A stretch of 64,000 nucleotides of DNA from Amorphoplanes friuliensis DSM 7358 (GTDB taxonomy: Bacteria > Actinomycetota > Actinomycetes > Mycobacteriales > Micromonosporaceae): NCBI RefSeq assembly GCF_000494755.1, contig NC_022657.1:7284001-7348000 (forward strand), in the 5' to 3' direction. A model generated the notes under the pieces. That model made no database searches and was not told where the DNA came from. It was given only the letters and a program-made list of their open reading frames with translations. Below, piece after piece: positions 1-11,912 of the stretch (position 1 is its first letter; each line of letters opens with the position of its first letter). A program made the translations under genes and the position numbers.

Positions 1-649
1 CGCCGCCGTAGAGCAGGTCGAAGACCCGCAGGTCGGCGAAGAACGCGTCGTCGGACTGGCCCGCGAACGACTTCGCGCCCGCGCCCGCCGAGGTGACAGC
101 CGCGTTGGACAGCGACTCGTAGTTCGGCATGGACGCCTTGCCGGTGAACGACGGCGCCACGCGCGCGCTCGACAGGATCGTCTTGGTCCCCGACGGGGTG
201 ATCCGCTCGAGCTTGTACGTCTGCCGGACGTTGAGGTCCTTGTCCTGCAGCGACGAGACCACACCGGTGTTGTAGAGGAACGTGTTCGGGTTCTGGTACG
301 AGGTGGTGAACATCCACCGGTACGTGATGTCCGGCTTGGCGTCACCGTTGTTGTCGATGTTGATGTCGTGCGCCGTCTTCTCGGCGAACGGGTAGAAGTT
401 CGGGCCGCCGTTCGGCTCCTCGAACGGCTGCCAGCTGGCCACCATGGTGACCGTGTTCGCGTCGTCAGGGCTGACGAAGGCGTACAGGTCGGTGTTGTCC
501 AGGCTGGGAGTGCTCGCAATCAGCGGCGCCTCCCGGTGCGAGGACGCAATGCTCTGTACCGGCGCCAGCGAGGCAACGCAGGCGGCCGTGACACCGGCGG
601 CGGTCACGATGACCAGCCCCCGGCGCCGCTTGAACTCGGTGAATCGCAT
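1..649 (-). CDS. DUF4331 family secreted protein (3' end outside window)
   Basis: The visible 216 residues begin with a basic stretch (MRFTEFKRRR) and a hydrophobic segment typical of a signal peptide, then SSHREAPLIASTPSLDNTDL and YAFVSPDD, the conserved opening of DUF4331 proteins. The ATG at 649 follows a GGGGGAAGA ribosome site. DUF4331 has no established biochemical role; members are exported. It is divergent from a TPR protein and a NicO-type permease, with 171 bases between them that hold both promoters. That shared layout suggests a common extracytoplasmic function, which is an inference. The C-terminus lies left of the window. Confidence 0.85.
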   Translation of the reverse strand, partial: MRFTEFKRRRGLVIVTAAGVTAACVASLAPVQSIASSHREAPLIASTPSLDNTDLYAFVSPDDANTVTMVASWQPFEEPNGGPNFYPFAEKTAHDINIDNNGDAKPDITYRWMFTTSYQNPNTFLYNTGVVSSLQDKDLNVRQTYKLERITPSGTKTILSSARVAPSFTGKASMPNYESLSNAAVTSAGAGAKSFAGQSDDAFFADLRVFDLLYGG

Positions 650-820
650 TCTTCCCCCGAAATCGGATGGCGGACGGCTTCGATGCCGCACGCTCCTCAG
701 GCGTTCGTAGCCCTATTCGCGGCGGATTGGAGGCATTTCCACAGATAAAAGAGCCGTGTCGCGAATGTTTCTGATGAGGTTGTACCGCACGATCAGTACC
801 GACACCGGCGGAAGGACCCT

Positions 821-2121
821 GTGCTCGTGCGCAAACGTTGGACCCGGCCGGCACTGGTCATCACCCTGGCCGCGGCGACTCTCGTCGGCGCGGGGGTGGC
901 GCTGGGCCCCTTGCGGAAGCCGCCGGCCGAGACCGCGGCCCCGGTCTCACCCACGCGGGACCTCGACGCGTACGTCACCCGGACGAGTGTTCATCTCGCC
1001 GACGTGCCGGGCGACTGGCAGGCGTGGGCGCAGCTCGGCCTGGCGCACGTCCAGCTCGCCCGCATCACCTACGACCCCGGGCACTATCCGGCGGCGGAAA
1101 AGGCTCTGCGCCGATCGCTGACCGTACGTCCACAGCGGAACGCAGCCGCGCTGACCGGTCTCGGCGCGCTCGCGGCAGCCCGGCACAACTTCCGTGAGGC
1201 GGCCGGATTTGCCGAGCGGGCGGTCGCCGCCGACCACTACTCCGCCGACGCGTACGGCGTGCTCACCGACGCGTACGTCGAACTCGGCCGCTATCCCGAG
1301 GCCACGCGGGCCGTGCAACGGATGCTCGATCTGCGCCCCGACACCGGCTCGTTCGGCCGCGCCTCCTACCTCTTCGAGCTCCGCGGCAACCTGCCCAAGG
1401 CGAACGAGCTGATGCGCCGAGCCCTCGACGTCGCCGTCGACCCGGCCGACATCACCTTCGCGCTGACACACCTGGCCGAGCTGGCGTTCAACGCGGGCGA
1501 CCTCGGCACCGCGACCGGCTACCTCACCGAGGGCCTGTCCCGCCGCCCCGGCGAACCCGCGCTGCTGGCCGACCGCGCCAAGGTCAGTGCCGCCCGCGGT
1601 GATCTCGACGCGGCGCTCACCGATCTCCGCGCCGCCACCGCGACCCTCCCGACCGTCGACCACCTGGTCACCCTGGCCGACACCCTCGAGGCCGCGGGCC
1701 GGTCCCGCACCGCGACAGACGATCTTGTACGCGTGAGCACCCGTCTCCCCGGCGCCGGCCCGTCGACCACCGACATCGACCTGGTGCTGTTCCACGCCGA
1801 CCGTGGCGAAGGTGCGGCCGCCGTCGCCCAGGGACGTGCGCTGCTGGCCGCCCGCCCGAGCGTGACCGTGGAGACCGCGTACGCCTGGGCCCTGCACTCG
1901 GCGGGCCGCGACCGCGAGGCCCGGAAGCACGCGGACCGCGGTCTGCGCCTCGGCACACGCGACGCCCGCGCGCACTACTACCGGGCGATGATCCGCCTCG
2001 AACTCGGCGACCGCGCCGGCGCCCGCACCGACCTCACGCAGGCACTCCGCATCAACCCCCACTTCTCCCTGCGCTACGCCCCGAAGGCCCGCGCGCAGCT
2101 CGCCGACCTGGACGGACCTGC

Positions 2122-2125
<4 letters not shown>
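821..2125 (+). CDS. TPR-repeat protein with N-terminal membrane anchor
   Basis: 434 residues from a GTG start preceded by GGAAGGA. One hydrophobic segment at about residues 9-28 acts as a signal anchor; the rest is made of TPR-like helical pairs (for example 'AWAQLGLAHVQLA', 'LTDAYVELGRYPEATR' and a final 'YYRAMIRLELGDRAGA') from about residue 60 to the end. TPR arrays bind partner proteins; no catalytic motif is visible. The stop overlaps the next start by 4 bases (ATGA), so it is translationally coupled to the NicO-type permease, and it is divergent from the DUF4331 gene. A scaffold or chaperone role for that system is inference. Confidence 0.85.
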
Positions 2126-4353
<2,228 letters not shown>

Positions 4354-4368
4354 GCCTACGGTGGCGGG

Positions 4369-7300
4369 ATGAGCGGATCGCCGTACACGTTGGAGACTGC
4401 CCGGGAGATCCTGGCCGGTCAGCGATCACCGGTGGTGAAGGCGCTCGACAAGCTGCTCGGTTACGGGATTCTGGCGGCCGGTCCGCTCGGTCTGGCCACC
4501 GGCCACCCGTGGCTCCTCGCGGCGTGGCAGTGGGTCGATCAGAAGAACGAACTGATGGTCCACCTCGACGGTCTTGTCGCCACCGGGCGCAAGAAGCTCG
4601 GCAAGGCCACCGGCCGGCGGCGGCACGAACTGCTCGCCGCCACGCACACCGCACTGGTCACCGCGGCGTTTTTCGAGGCGCTGCAGGCGATTGCCGGGCC
4701 GGCCACCGGTGATCTGAGCGATGACGACCGCCGGCGGTTGGTCGGTGAGCCGGGCACGGATCAGCTTTTCCACGATGCGGTGGAGCAGCTGCTGGCTGTG
4801 GAGATCGACCTGCCGTGGGCCGGCAGCGGTTTCGACGCCACCGTCCACTCCTCGATCCGGCCCTATTACATGACGCTGGCTCATCGGACCCTGAGCTGGA
4901 TGAGCAACTTCGCGGCCTGGACGGAACGGTTCGGCACCGGGACCGGACCCCGACCGCTGCACGCGCAGATCGTCGAGCACGCCGTCGAGCGGTACCGCGC
5001 CGAATATCTGGCCCTGGCCGCCGAGGTGCCGGAGTTCCACATCTGGACGGTGATGGGCGAGCACTCGGCCGCCCAGAACGCGCTCGGGCGTCTCGAGGAG
5101 CTGGTCGGTGGTCTTGTCGCGGCGCCGAGGACCCGGGCCGATGCCGCGCGCGACACCCTCGCCGCCCTCAACCGGGGTGTTCTCGGCCGCCCGGTCGTCG
5201 AGGCGGACGGTCTGACAGCGGTGCGCTCGCCGACCGTCGACCGCGGGTACGTCGAGCCGCATTTTCGCTGGGCGGTGATGGACCGCCGGTCTCAGCCGTC
5301 CCGCGAGGACTGGTGGAGCCTGCAGCCGGAGGGGACCGATCTGGCCGGCTTCCTCGCCGCCCATTTTGCCTCGCCGCGCGCGGCGACCCTGCCGCTCGTG
5401 GTGCTCGGCCACCCCGGCGCGGGCAAGAGTCTCCTCACCCGCGTCTGCGCCGCCCGCCTTTCCACGGACGCTTTCACCACGGTACGCATCCCGCTGCGTG
5501 ACGCACCCGCCGGACGCATCTACCGCCAGGTCGAGGACGTGCTCACCGAGACGACACACGGCAAGGTCGAGTGGCGGCAGCTCTGCGAGGCGAGCAAAAA
5601 GCGGGTACGCGTGCTGCTGATCGACGGCCTCGACGAGCTGATGCAGGCCACCGGTGCGACGGAGTCGAACTATCTGCGGGACGTCGCCGACTTCCAGCGG
5701 GCCGAGCTGGAGATGGATTCGCCGGTCGCCGCCCTGGTCACGTCGCGGACGGTGGTCGCGGACACGGCCACGATCCCGCAGGGCTGCCTGGTCGTGAAGC
5801 TGATGGACTTCACCGACGAGCAGATCGACACCTGGGTGCAGCGGTGGACCGAGGCCAACGCCGTGGCGATCCGGGAGGGCCACGTGCGCCGCATCTATCC
5901 CGGCGCTCTGCGTACGCACGACGAGCTCGCCCGGCAGCCGTTGCTGCTGCTCCTGCTGGCGATGCTGGCTTCGGAGCAGGACCTGCCGGAGGGTGCCACC
6001 TCGGCCGGGTTGTACCGGACTCTGCTCGACAAGTTCGTCGCCCGGGAACTCGACCGGCCCGACGTGACCGGCGACGACACGAATCCCGAGCAAAAACGTC
6101 GGGACGAGCTGTGGAAGCTCGGCGTCGTCGCGTTCGGCATGGTGAACCGGGGTAAGCAGTTCCTGCACGAGGACGATCTGGCCGAGGACCTCCGGGGACT
6201 CAGCTCGAGCAGATCCGCCCGCCCGCCCGACCCGGCACGACGGGTCATCGGGCGCTTCTTCTTCGTCCACACCTCGGAGGCCGAGGGTGGCGCCGGTGGC
6301 CGGAGTTACGAGTTCCTGCACGCGACCTTCGCCGACTATCTGATCGCCCACCATGCAGCCCGGCTGCTGCGGGAAGCCGCCACCAGCTGGCGCACGAGCG
6401 GCGAATCCCAGGGCTGGAACGACGATCTGCTCTTCGCGCTGCTGTCCCACGTGGTCCTGGGCGGATCAGGTTCGCAGAGCATCGACTTCTTCTGGGACAT
6501 CACCGACGACCCCGAAGAACTGGGCCCGTTTTTGGAGCATCTTGTTGCGGCGGCCCACTATCGCCGCCGGGACAACCAGTTCGACTCCTACGATCCGTCG
6601 GGACGAACCGTGGTGCAGCGCATCGCTGTCTACACCTCGAACCTCGTCCGCTTGCGGGTCGTCCTGAAGCAGGGACCAGTCGCCGTTGCAGCTTTCTGCC
6701 CTGACGATGTCGAGGTCGAGACCTGGTGGCCGGCTCAGGTCCGGCTCTGGGAAGCAGTGTTGTCCAAGACCGAACTGGAAACGACGATCGACTATCTGAG
6801 CCTGGACAGGTCCGGCGTGCCCACCATCACCTGGGAGAGCACGGAGGGCTACTACGAGGACACTCTGCCGTGGCTGGCTCTGGATCGGAAAAACGTCATC
6901 CGGAGCGCGGCCGCCCGAGGGCTCCTGCAGCCTCACTACTACGAGGAGCTGATCGCCCCGGTCGGGTCGGACATCGCCGATGCGGCCGAGAACCTCGGTT
7001 TTGCTCTTCGCTCACACTTCGGTGGGCCCCATATCGAGGAATCTTTCGTCGTCGAGGACGAGAATCATCCGGACTTGACCCAGCTGCGGCGACTCGAGAT
7101 AAGCGTGATGGCAAAATTTGCCGCGGACTTCTCCTACGCCGATGTCGTCCGGATGATCGACCGCGTCGATGTTGAAGCCGAAATCCCCACCCTCGACCGC
7201 GCGCTGCTGGTCGTACAGCACCCACGGCTCCTGATGAACGTGCCGGACATGAATGCCGTCCGCGACGAGTACGGTCTGATCAACATCATGTTCGCGCTGG

Positions 7301-7479
7301 CCCGGCTGGTCCCCGACGACGGCCGGGAGATCTTCGAGGAGCTCATCGAGACCTCCGAGGCCAACAGGGGGATCGCGGAGACACCCGAGGGCCGCGCCGT
7401 CGCCTCGTTGCCGCCCGAGCTGGGTCGGCGGTTGATCCCCGAGCTCGCCAAGTCGATCCTCGCGAGGCAGTACCCGTGA
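4369..7479 (+). CDS. NACHT-domain STAND NTPase
   Basis: 1036 residues. The N-terminal 300 residues are helical and include WLLAAWQWVDQKNELMVHLD, resembling the N-terminal helical domains that precede bacterial NACHT modules. Walker A is GHPGAGKS at about 346 and Walker B is LLIDGLDEL at about 415, with the acidic D-E typical of NACHT. A winged-helix-like region follows (FVHTSEAEGG, YEFLHATFADYLIAHHA, near 635-660), and the last 350 residues have no clear repeat and could be the sensor. Bacterial NACHT proteins with this layout include antiphage defence proteins; others are regulators. The gene stands alone, 15 bases after the NicO gene, with no neighbouring nuclease or other effector. A defence role is inference. 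Confidence 0.8.
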   Translation: MSGSPYTLETAREILAGQRSPVVKALDKLLGYGILAAGPLGLATGHPWLLAAWQWVDQKNELMVHLDGLVATGRKKLGKATGRRRHELLAATHTALVTAAFFEALQAIAGPATGDLSDDDRRRLVGEPGTDQLFHDAVEQLLAVEIDLPWAGSGFDATVHSSIRPYYMTLAHRTLSWMSNFAAWTERFGTGTGPRPLHAQIVEHAVERYRAEYLALAAEVPEFHIWTVMGEHSAAQNALGRLEELVGGLVAAPRTRADAARDTLAALNRGVLGRPVVEADGLTAVRSPTVDRGYVEPHFRWAVMDRRSQPSREDWWSLQPEGTDLAGFLAAHFASPRAATLPLVVLGHPGAGKSLLTRVCAARLSTDAFTTVRIPLRDAPAGRIYRQVEDVLTETTHGKVEWRQLCEASKKRVRVLLIDGLDELMQATGATESNYLRDVADFQRAELEMDSPVAALVTSRTVVADTATIPQGCLVVKLMDFTDEQIDTWVQRWTEANAVAIREGHVRRIYPGALRTHDELARQPLLLLLLAMLASEQDLPEGATSAGLYRTLLDKFVARELDRPDVTGDDTNPEQKRRDELWKLGVVAFGMVNRGKQFLHEDDLAEDLRGLSSSRSARPPDPARRVIGRFFFVHTSEAEGGAGGRSYEFLHATFADYLIAHHAARLLREAATSWRTSGESQGWNDDLLFALLSHVVLGGSGSQSIDFFWDITDDPEELGPFLEHLVAAAHYRRRDNQFDSYDPSGRTVVQRIAVYTSNLVRLRVVLKQGPVAVAAFCPDDVEVETWWPAQVRLWEAVLSKTELETTIDYLSLDRSGVPTITWESTEGYYEDTLPWLALDRKNVIRSAAARGLLQPHYYEELIAPVGSDIADAAENLGFALRSHFGGPHIEESFVVEDENHPDLTQLRRLEISVMAKFAADFSYADVVRMIDRVDVEAEIPTLDRALLVVQHPRLLMNVPDMNAVRDEYGLINIMFALARLVPDDGREIFEELIETSEANRGIAETPEGRAVASLPPELGRRLIPELAKSILARQYP

Positions 7480-7492
7480 CAAATGTCAGTGG

Positions 7493-7512
7493 CTGAGTGA
7501 GTGCTCGCTCAG
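7493..7512. promoter_or_regulatory. Probable TetR operator
   Basis: CTGAGTGAGTGCTCGCTCAG is an inverted repeat with 8 of 10 pairs matching, centred 23 bases before the GTG of the TetR gene. Position and symmetry suit an autoregulatory site that also controls the ABC exporter downstream. Confidence 0.6.
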
Positions 7513-7525
7513 TAGAGTCGGTGCA

Positions 7526-8161
7526 GTGAGTGCGGAGCAGGGACAGCGGCGGCGGCGGGTGCCTGCGATGGCGCCCGAGGATCGGCGGGCGGCGCTGATC
7601 GCTGCCACCGTGCCCCTTCTGTACGAGCACGGGCTCGAGATCAGCACGCGGCAGATCGCGCAGGCGGCCGGTGTGGCCGAGGGGACGATCTTCGGAGTCT
7701 TCAACGACAAACATTCGCTGGTGGTCGCCGCGCTGATGGAGGCGCTCGACCCGCAGCCGACCCTCGATGCGATGGCGGCGATCGACGCCGGCGCCGGGCT
7801 GCGGGAGCGGCTCAGTGCCGCCGCCACGCTGATCAACGAGCGGTTCGCCCGCAATGCCCGGCTCATGACGGCGGCGCGGAGCCTGGCGTTGTCGCCGCAC
7901 TCGCATCCCGACGCGACCGAGCGGATGGCCCGGTCGCGTCACAACCTGCTCGAGGGCCTCACCGAGGTCATCGCGCCCGATGCCGGGGAGCTGCGCCGGT
8001 CACCGGCGACCGTTGCCCGGATGCTTCTGCTCTTCTGCGGAGCCAACACGTACGGGCCGTTCGGCGACCCCAGGAGCTTCGACGGCGACGAGATCGTGTC
8101 GCTGCTGCTCGACGGACTCCTGATCGCCCCGGCCCACCGACACCACCACGGGGGTGCCTGA
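7526..8161 (+). CDS. TetR family regulator
   Basis: 211 residues, GTG start. The N-terminal helix-turn-helix is visible at about 30-65 (STRQIAQAAGVAEGTIFGVF then NDKHSLV), preceded by 'RRAALIAATVPLLYEHG'. The C-terminal ligand domain is unassigned. The gene lies three bases before a two-gene ABC exporter, and a 20-base dyad sits upstream, so it probably represses itself and the exporter until a ligand, likely an exported compound, binds. A TetR plus paired half-transporter operon is a common actinomycete multidrug-efflux layout. Confidence 0.9.
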   Translation: MSAEQGQRRRRVPAMAPEDRRAALIAATVPLLYEHGLEISTRQIAQAAGVAEGTIFGVFNDKHSLVVAALMEALDPQPTLDAMAAIDAGAGLRERLSAAATLINERFARNARLMTAARSLALSPHSHPDATERMARSRHNLLEGLTEVIAPDAGELRRSPATVARMLLLFCGANTYGPFGDPRSFDGDEIVSLLLDGLLIAPAHRHHHGGA

Positions 8162-8164
8162 ACG

Positions 8165-9901
8165 GTGCTTGTCCGATTGTTACGGGCGCAGCTGAGGCCG
8201 TACGGAAAATCGATCTTGCTGGTCGTGCTTTTCCAGTTCGTCGCCACGCTCGCCACGCTCTATCTGCCCACCCTGAACGCCGACATCATCGACAACGGTG
8301 TGGTCCCGGGTGACACCGGTTATGTCATGCAGGTCGGCCTGGAGATGCTCGGCATCACGCTGTTGCAGATCGCCTCGCAGGTCGCGGCCGTCTACTTCGG
8401 CGCGCGGACGGCCATGGCGGTCGGCCGTGACATCCGGGCCGGGATCTTCTCGAAGGTGCTGTCCTACTCGGCGCGGGAGGTCGACAGTTTCGGCGCACCC
8501 TCGCTGATCACGCGGACCACGAACGACGTGCAGCAGGTCCAGATGCTGGTCCTGATGACGTTCCTGCTGATGGTCTCCGCGCCGATCATGTGTGTCGGTG
8601 GCATCCTGCTCGCCCTGCACCAGGACGTGCCGCTGTCGTCGCTGCTGCTGGTGATCGTGCCGCTGCTCGTCGCCGTGGTAGCGGCGATCATCGTGCGGAT
8701 GCGGCCGCTGTTCCGGACCATGCAGGTCCGCATCGACAAGGTCAACCGCGTGATGCGCGAGCAGATCGCGGGCATCCGGGTGATCCGTGCCTTTGTCCGC
8801 GACGACCGGGAGCGGGTCCGCTTCGGCGGTGCCAACGAGGAGCTCACCGACGTGTCGCTGCGCGTCGGCAAGCTGATGGCGCTGATGTTCCCGACCGTGA
8901 TGCTGCTGGTGAACATCTCCAGCGTCGCGGTGCTGTGGTTCGGCGGGCACCGCATCGACGACGGCAGCATGCAGATCGGTGCGCTGACGGCGTTCCTCAG
9001 TTACCTCATGCAGATCCTGATGGCGATCATGATGGCGACGTTCATGTTCGTCATGATCCCGCGGGCCGAGGTCTGCGCCGAGCGGATCGAGGAGGTGCTC
9101 GACACCCCGTCGAGTGTCGAGATCGCCGAGCATCCGGTCACCGAGCTGAGCCGGCACGGTCATCTCGAGCTGCGTGACGTCGACTTCCATTACCCGGGCG
9201 CCGAGGCGCCCGTGCTCTCCGGGATCAACCTGACGGCCCGGCCGCGGGAGATCACCGCGGTCATCGGGAGTACGGGCAGCGGCAAGACGACACTGCTCAA
9301 CCTCGTACCCCGGCTGTTCGACGCGACGGGCGGCACCGTGCTCGTCGATGACGTCGACGTGCGTGCGCTCGACCCGGCGCTGCTGTCGAAGACGGTCGGT
9401 CTGGTGCCGCAGAAGCCGTACCTGTTCAGTGGCACGGTCGCCTCGAACCTGCGCTACGGCAACCCGGACGCCACCGACGAGGAGTTGTGGACGGCGCTCG
9501 AGGTGGCGCAGGCCCGCGACTTCGTCCAGCGGATGGACGGCGGCCTCGACGCACCGATCGCCCAGGGCGGCACGAACGTCTCCGGCGGTCAGCGGCAACG
9601 ACTCGCGATCGCCCGTGTGCTCGTGCACCGGCCCGAGATCTACCTCTTCGACGACTCGTTCTCGGCGCTGGACTACGCCACGGACGCCGCACTGCGGGCC
9701 GCGCTGACCGCACACATCGCCGACGCGACCGTGGTGATCGTGGCGCAGCGGGTCAGCACGATCCGCGAGGCCGACCGCATCATCGTGCTCGACGACGGGC
9801 ACGTGGTCGGGTCGGGCACCCATACCGAACTCATGGACGCCAACCCCACGTACAGGGAAATTGTCTTGTCCCAGCTCACTGAGCAGGAGGCGGCAGCGTG
9901 A
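8165..9901 (+). CDS. ABC exporter half-transporter, degenerate-site subunit
   Basis: 578 residues with a six-helix membrane domain (about 15-300) and an ATPase domain (330-565). Walker A is GSTGSGKTT near 367 and the signature is the canonical VSGGQRQR near 471. Walker B reads YLFDDSFSALD: the catalytic Glu is Asp. This is the pattern of the non-hydrolysing site in heterodimeric exporters of the TM287/288 and LmrCD type. The partner gene follows with a 4-base overlap (GTGA). The likely role is drug or lipid efflux at the cytoplasmic membrane; the substrate cannot be read from sequence. Confidence 0.92.
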   Translation: MLVRLLRAQLRPYGKSILLVVLFQFVATLATLYLPTLNADIIDNGVVPGDTGYVMQVGLEMLGITLLQIASQVAAVYFGARTAMAVGRDIRAGIFSKVLSYSAREVDSFGAPSLITRTTNDVQQVQMLVLMTFLLMVSAPIMCVGGILLALHQDVPLSSLLLVIVPLLVAVVAAIIVRMRPLFRTMQVRIDKVNRVMREQIAGIRVIRAFVRDDRERVRFGGANEELTDVSLRVGKLMALMFPTVMLLVNISSVAVLWFGGHRIDDGSMQIGALTAFLSYLMQILMAIMMATFMFVMIPRAEVCAERIEEVLDTPSSVEIAEHPVTELSRHGHLELRDVDFHYPGAEAPVLSGINLTARPREITAVIGSTGSGKTTLLNLVPRLFDATGGTVLVDDVDVRALDPALLSKTVGLVPQKPYLFSGTVASNLRYGNPDATDEELWTALEVAQARDFVQRMDGGLDAPIAQGGTNVSGGQRQRLAIARVLVHRPEIYLFDDSFSALDYATDAALRAALTAHIADATVVIVAQRVSTIREADRIIVLDDGHVVGSGTHTELMDANPTYREIVLSQLTEQEAAA

Positions 9902-11856
9902 CCGCGCCCGCACGCAGGCCGGCGGGGCCGCCGATGGGCGGGCCCGGCCGCATGATGGCCGGCGGCATGCCGACCGAGAAGCTGCAGGATTTCAAGGGCT
10001 CCACCAAGCGGCTGCTGAAGATGCTGAAGCCGCAGCGGATGCTCGTCGCCCTGGTGACGCTGCTCGGCATCGCCAGCGTGACGCTGTCGGTGATCGGGCC
10101 GAAGCTGCTGGGCCACGCCACCGACATCATCTTCGACGGCATCGTCGGCAAGGGCCTGCCCGCGGGGGTCAGCAAGGCGGAGATCATCGCCCGGCTGCGC
10201 GCCGAGGGCCAGACCAACCGCGCCGACATGCTCGCCTCGATGGACGTGATCCCCGGTCAGGGCATCGACTTCACCCGTCTGCAGCACGTGCTGCTCTGGG
10301 TGCTGGTCATCTACCTGTTCGCCTGGGTCTTCGGGGTGTTCCAGGGCCGCCTGACCGCGACCGTCGTGCAGCGTGTGGTGTTCCGGCTGCGCAACCAGGT
10401 CGAGGAGAAGCTGTCCCGGCTGCCGCTGTCGTACTTCGACCAGCAGCCGCGCGGCGAGGTCCTGAGCCGGGCCACCAACGACACCGACAACATCGCGCAG
10501 ACGTTGCAGCAGACGTTCAGCCAGCTGGTCACCAGCCTGCTGACGATCATCGGCGTCCTCGTGGTGATGTTCTGGATCTCGCCGCTGCTGGCCCTGATCG
10601 CGCTGGTCACCGTGCCCGTGTCGGTCTGGCTGACCACCGCGATCGGCAAGCGGTCGCAGCCGCAGTTCGTCGCCCAGTGGGCCACGACGGGCAAGCTCAA
10701 CGGCCACATCGAGGAAATGTTCACCGGCCACTCGCTGGTCAAGGTCTTCGGCCGCCAGAACGAGGCGGCGGAGACCTTCCGGACCCACAACGACCGCCTG
10801 TACGCGTCGAGCTTCCGTGCCCAGTTCATCTCGGGCCTGATCCAGCCGGCGATGATGTTCATCAGCAACGTCAACTACGTGCTGGTGGCCGTGGTCGGTG
10901 GTCTGCGCGTGGCGTCGGGTTCACTGTCGCTGGGTGACGTGCAGGCGTTCATCCAGTACTCGCGGCAGTTCAGCCAGCCGCTGACCCAGGTGGCGAGCAT
11001 GGCCAACCTGGTGCAGTCCGGTGTCGCGTCGGCCGAGCGCGTCTTTGCGCTGCTGGACGCACCGGAGCAGTCCGCCGAGCCGGAGACGTCACCGGTCACC
11101 GGCCCGGTCCGCGGCCGGGTCGCCTTCGAGGACGTCTCCTTCCGGTACGCCCCGGAGAAGCCGCTGATCGACAACCTGTCGCTGGCGGTCGAACCGGGCC
11201 AGACGGTCGCCATCGTCGGACCCACCGGCGCCGGCAAGACCACCCTGGTCAACCTGCTGATGCGCTTCTACGACGTGACGTCCGGCCGCATCACCCTCGA
11301 CGGCGTCGACATCGCCACCATGCCCCGCGAGGAGCTGCGCGAGCACATGGGCATGGTCCTCCAGGACACCTGGCTCTTCGGCGGCACGATCTACGACAAC
11401 ATCGCGTACGGGGCCGACCACCCCACGCCGGAATCGGTCGCGGCGGCCGCGGAGGCGGCACACGTCGACCGCTTCGTCAGGTCCCTGCCGGACGGCATGG
11501 ACACCGTGATCGACGACGAAGGCTCCAACGTGTCGGCCGGCGAGAAGCAGCTGATCACGATCGCCCGCGCGTTCCTGGCCAAGCCGAGCATCCTGATCCT
11601 CGACGAGGCGACCAGCTCGGTCGACACGCGCACGGAGGTCCTGATCCAGCGGGCGATGAACACCCTGCGGGCCGGACGCACGTCGTTTGTCATCGCCCAC
11701 CGCCTGTCCACGATCCGCGACGCCGACGTCATCCTCGTGATGGAGTCGGGCGCGATCGTCGAACAGGGCACCCACGACGACCTGATCGCCGCGAACGGTG
11801 CCTACGCCCGGCTGTACTCGGCGCAGTTCGCCCAGGCCGCCGTCGACATGGACTGA
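9898..11856 (+). CDS. ABC exporter half-transporter, catalytic-site subunit
   Basis: 652 residues, GTG start overlapping the previous stop. A Gly/Pro/Met-rich N-terminus precedes the membrane domain (about 45-385, with a roughly 70-residue insertion between the first two helices that contains 'IIARLRAEGQTNRADMLASM'). The ATPase domain has Walker A GPTGAGKTT near 440 and canonical Walker B ILILDEATSSVD near 564, but the signature is VSAGEKQ in place of LSGGQ. Together with the Asp in the partner's Walker B, this leaves one good and one degenerate ATP site in the heterodimer, as in known asymmetric exporters. Confidence 0.92.
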   Translation: MTAPARRPAGPPMGGPGRMMAGGMPTEKLQDFKGSTKRLLKMLKPQRMLVALVTLLGIASVTLSVIGPKLLGHATDIIFDGIVGKGLPAGVSKAEIIARLRAEGQTNRADMLASMDVIPGQGIDFTRLQHVLLWVLVIYLFAWVFGVFQGRLTATVVQRVVFRLRNQVEEKLSRLPLSYFDQQPRGEVLSRATNDTDNIAQTLQQTFSQLVTSLLTIIGVLVVMFWISPLLALIALVTVPVSVWLTTAIGKRSQPQFVAQWATTGKLNGHIEEMFTGHSLVKVFGRQNEAAETFRTHNDRLYASSFRAQFISGLIQPAMMFISNVNYVLVAVVGGLRVASGSLSLGDVQAFIQYSRQFSQPLTQVASMANLVQSGVASAERVFALLDAPEQSAEPETSPVTGPVRGRVAFEDVSFRYAPEKPLIDNLSLAVEPGQTVAIVGPTGAGKTTLVNLLMRFYDVTSGRITLDGVDIATMPREELREHMGMVLQDTWLFGGTIYDNIAYGADHPTPESVAAAAEAAHVDRFVRSLPDGMDTVIDDEGSNVSAGEKQLITIARAFLAKPSILILDEATSSVDTRTEVLIQRAMNTLRAGRTSFVIAHRLSTIRDADVILVMESGAIVEQGTHDDLIAANGAYARLYSAQFAQAAVDMD

Positions 11857-11866
11857 GCACACAGCA

Positions 11867-11897
11867 GAGCGGGGCGGCCCGATGGGCCGCCCCGCTC
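11867..11897. terminator. Bidirectional hairpin terminator
   Basis: A perfect 14-base stem (GAGCGGGGCGGCCC and its complement) with a 3-base GAT loop lies between the convergent ABC exporter and Calx-beta genes. No strong T tract follows, as is usual in actinomycetes. Confidence 0.85.
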
Positions 11898-11912
11898 CTG
11901 TTACTGCTTGGT

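Noticed and set aside
4426..6450. A 674-residue minus-strand frame
   Set aside because: Lies entirely antisense to the NACHT gene, whose Walker motifs and codon use are clear.
8180..9913. A 577-residue minus-strand frame rich in Arg, His and Asp
   Set aside because: Antisense to an ABC half-transporter with all motifs intact.
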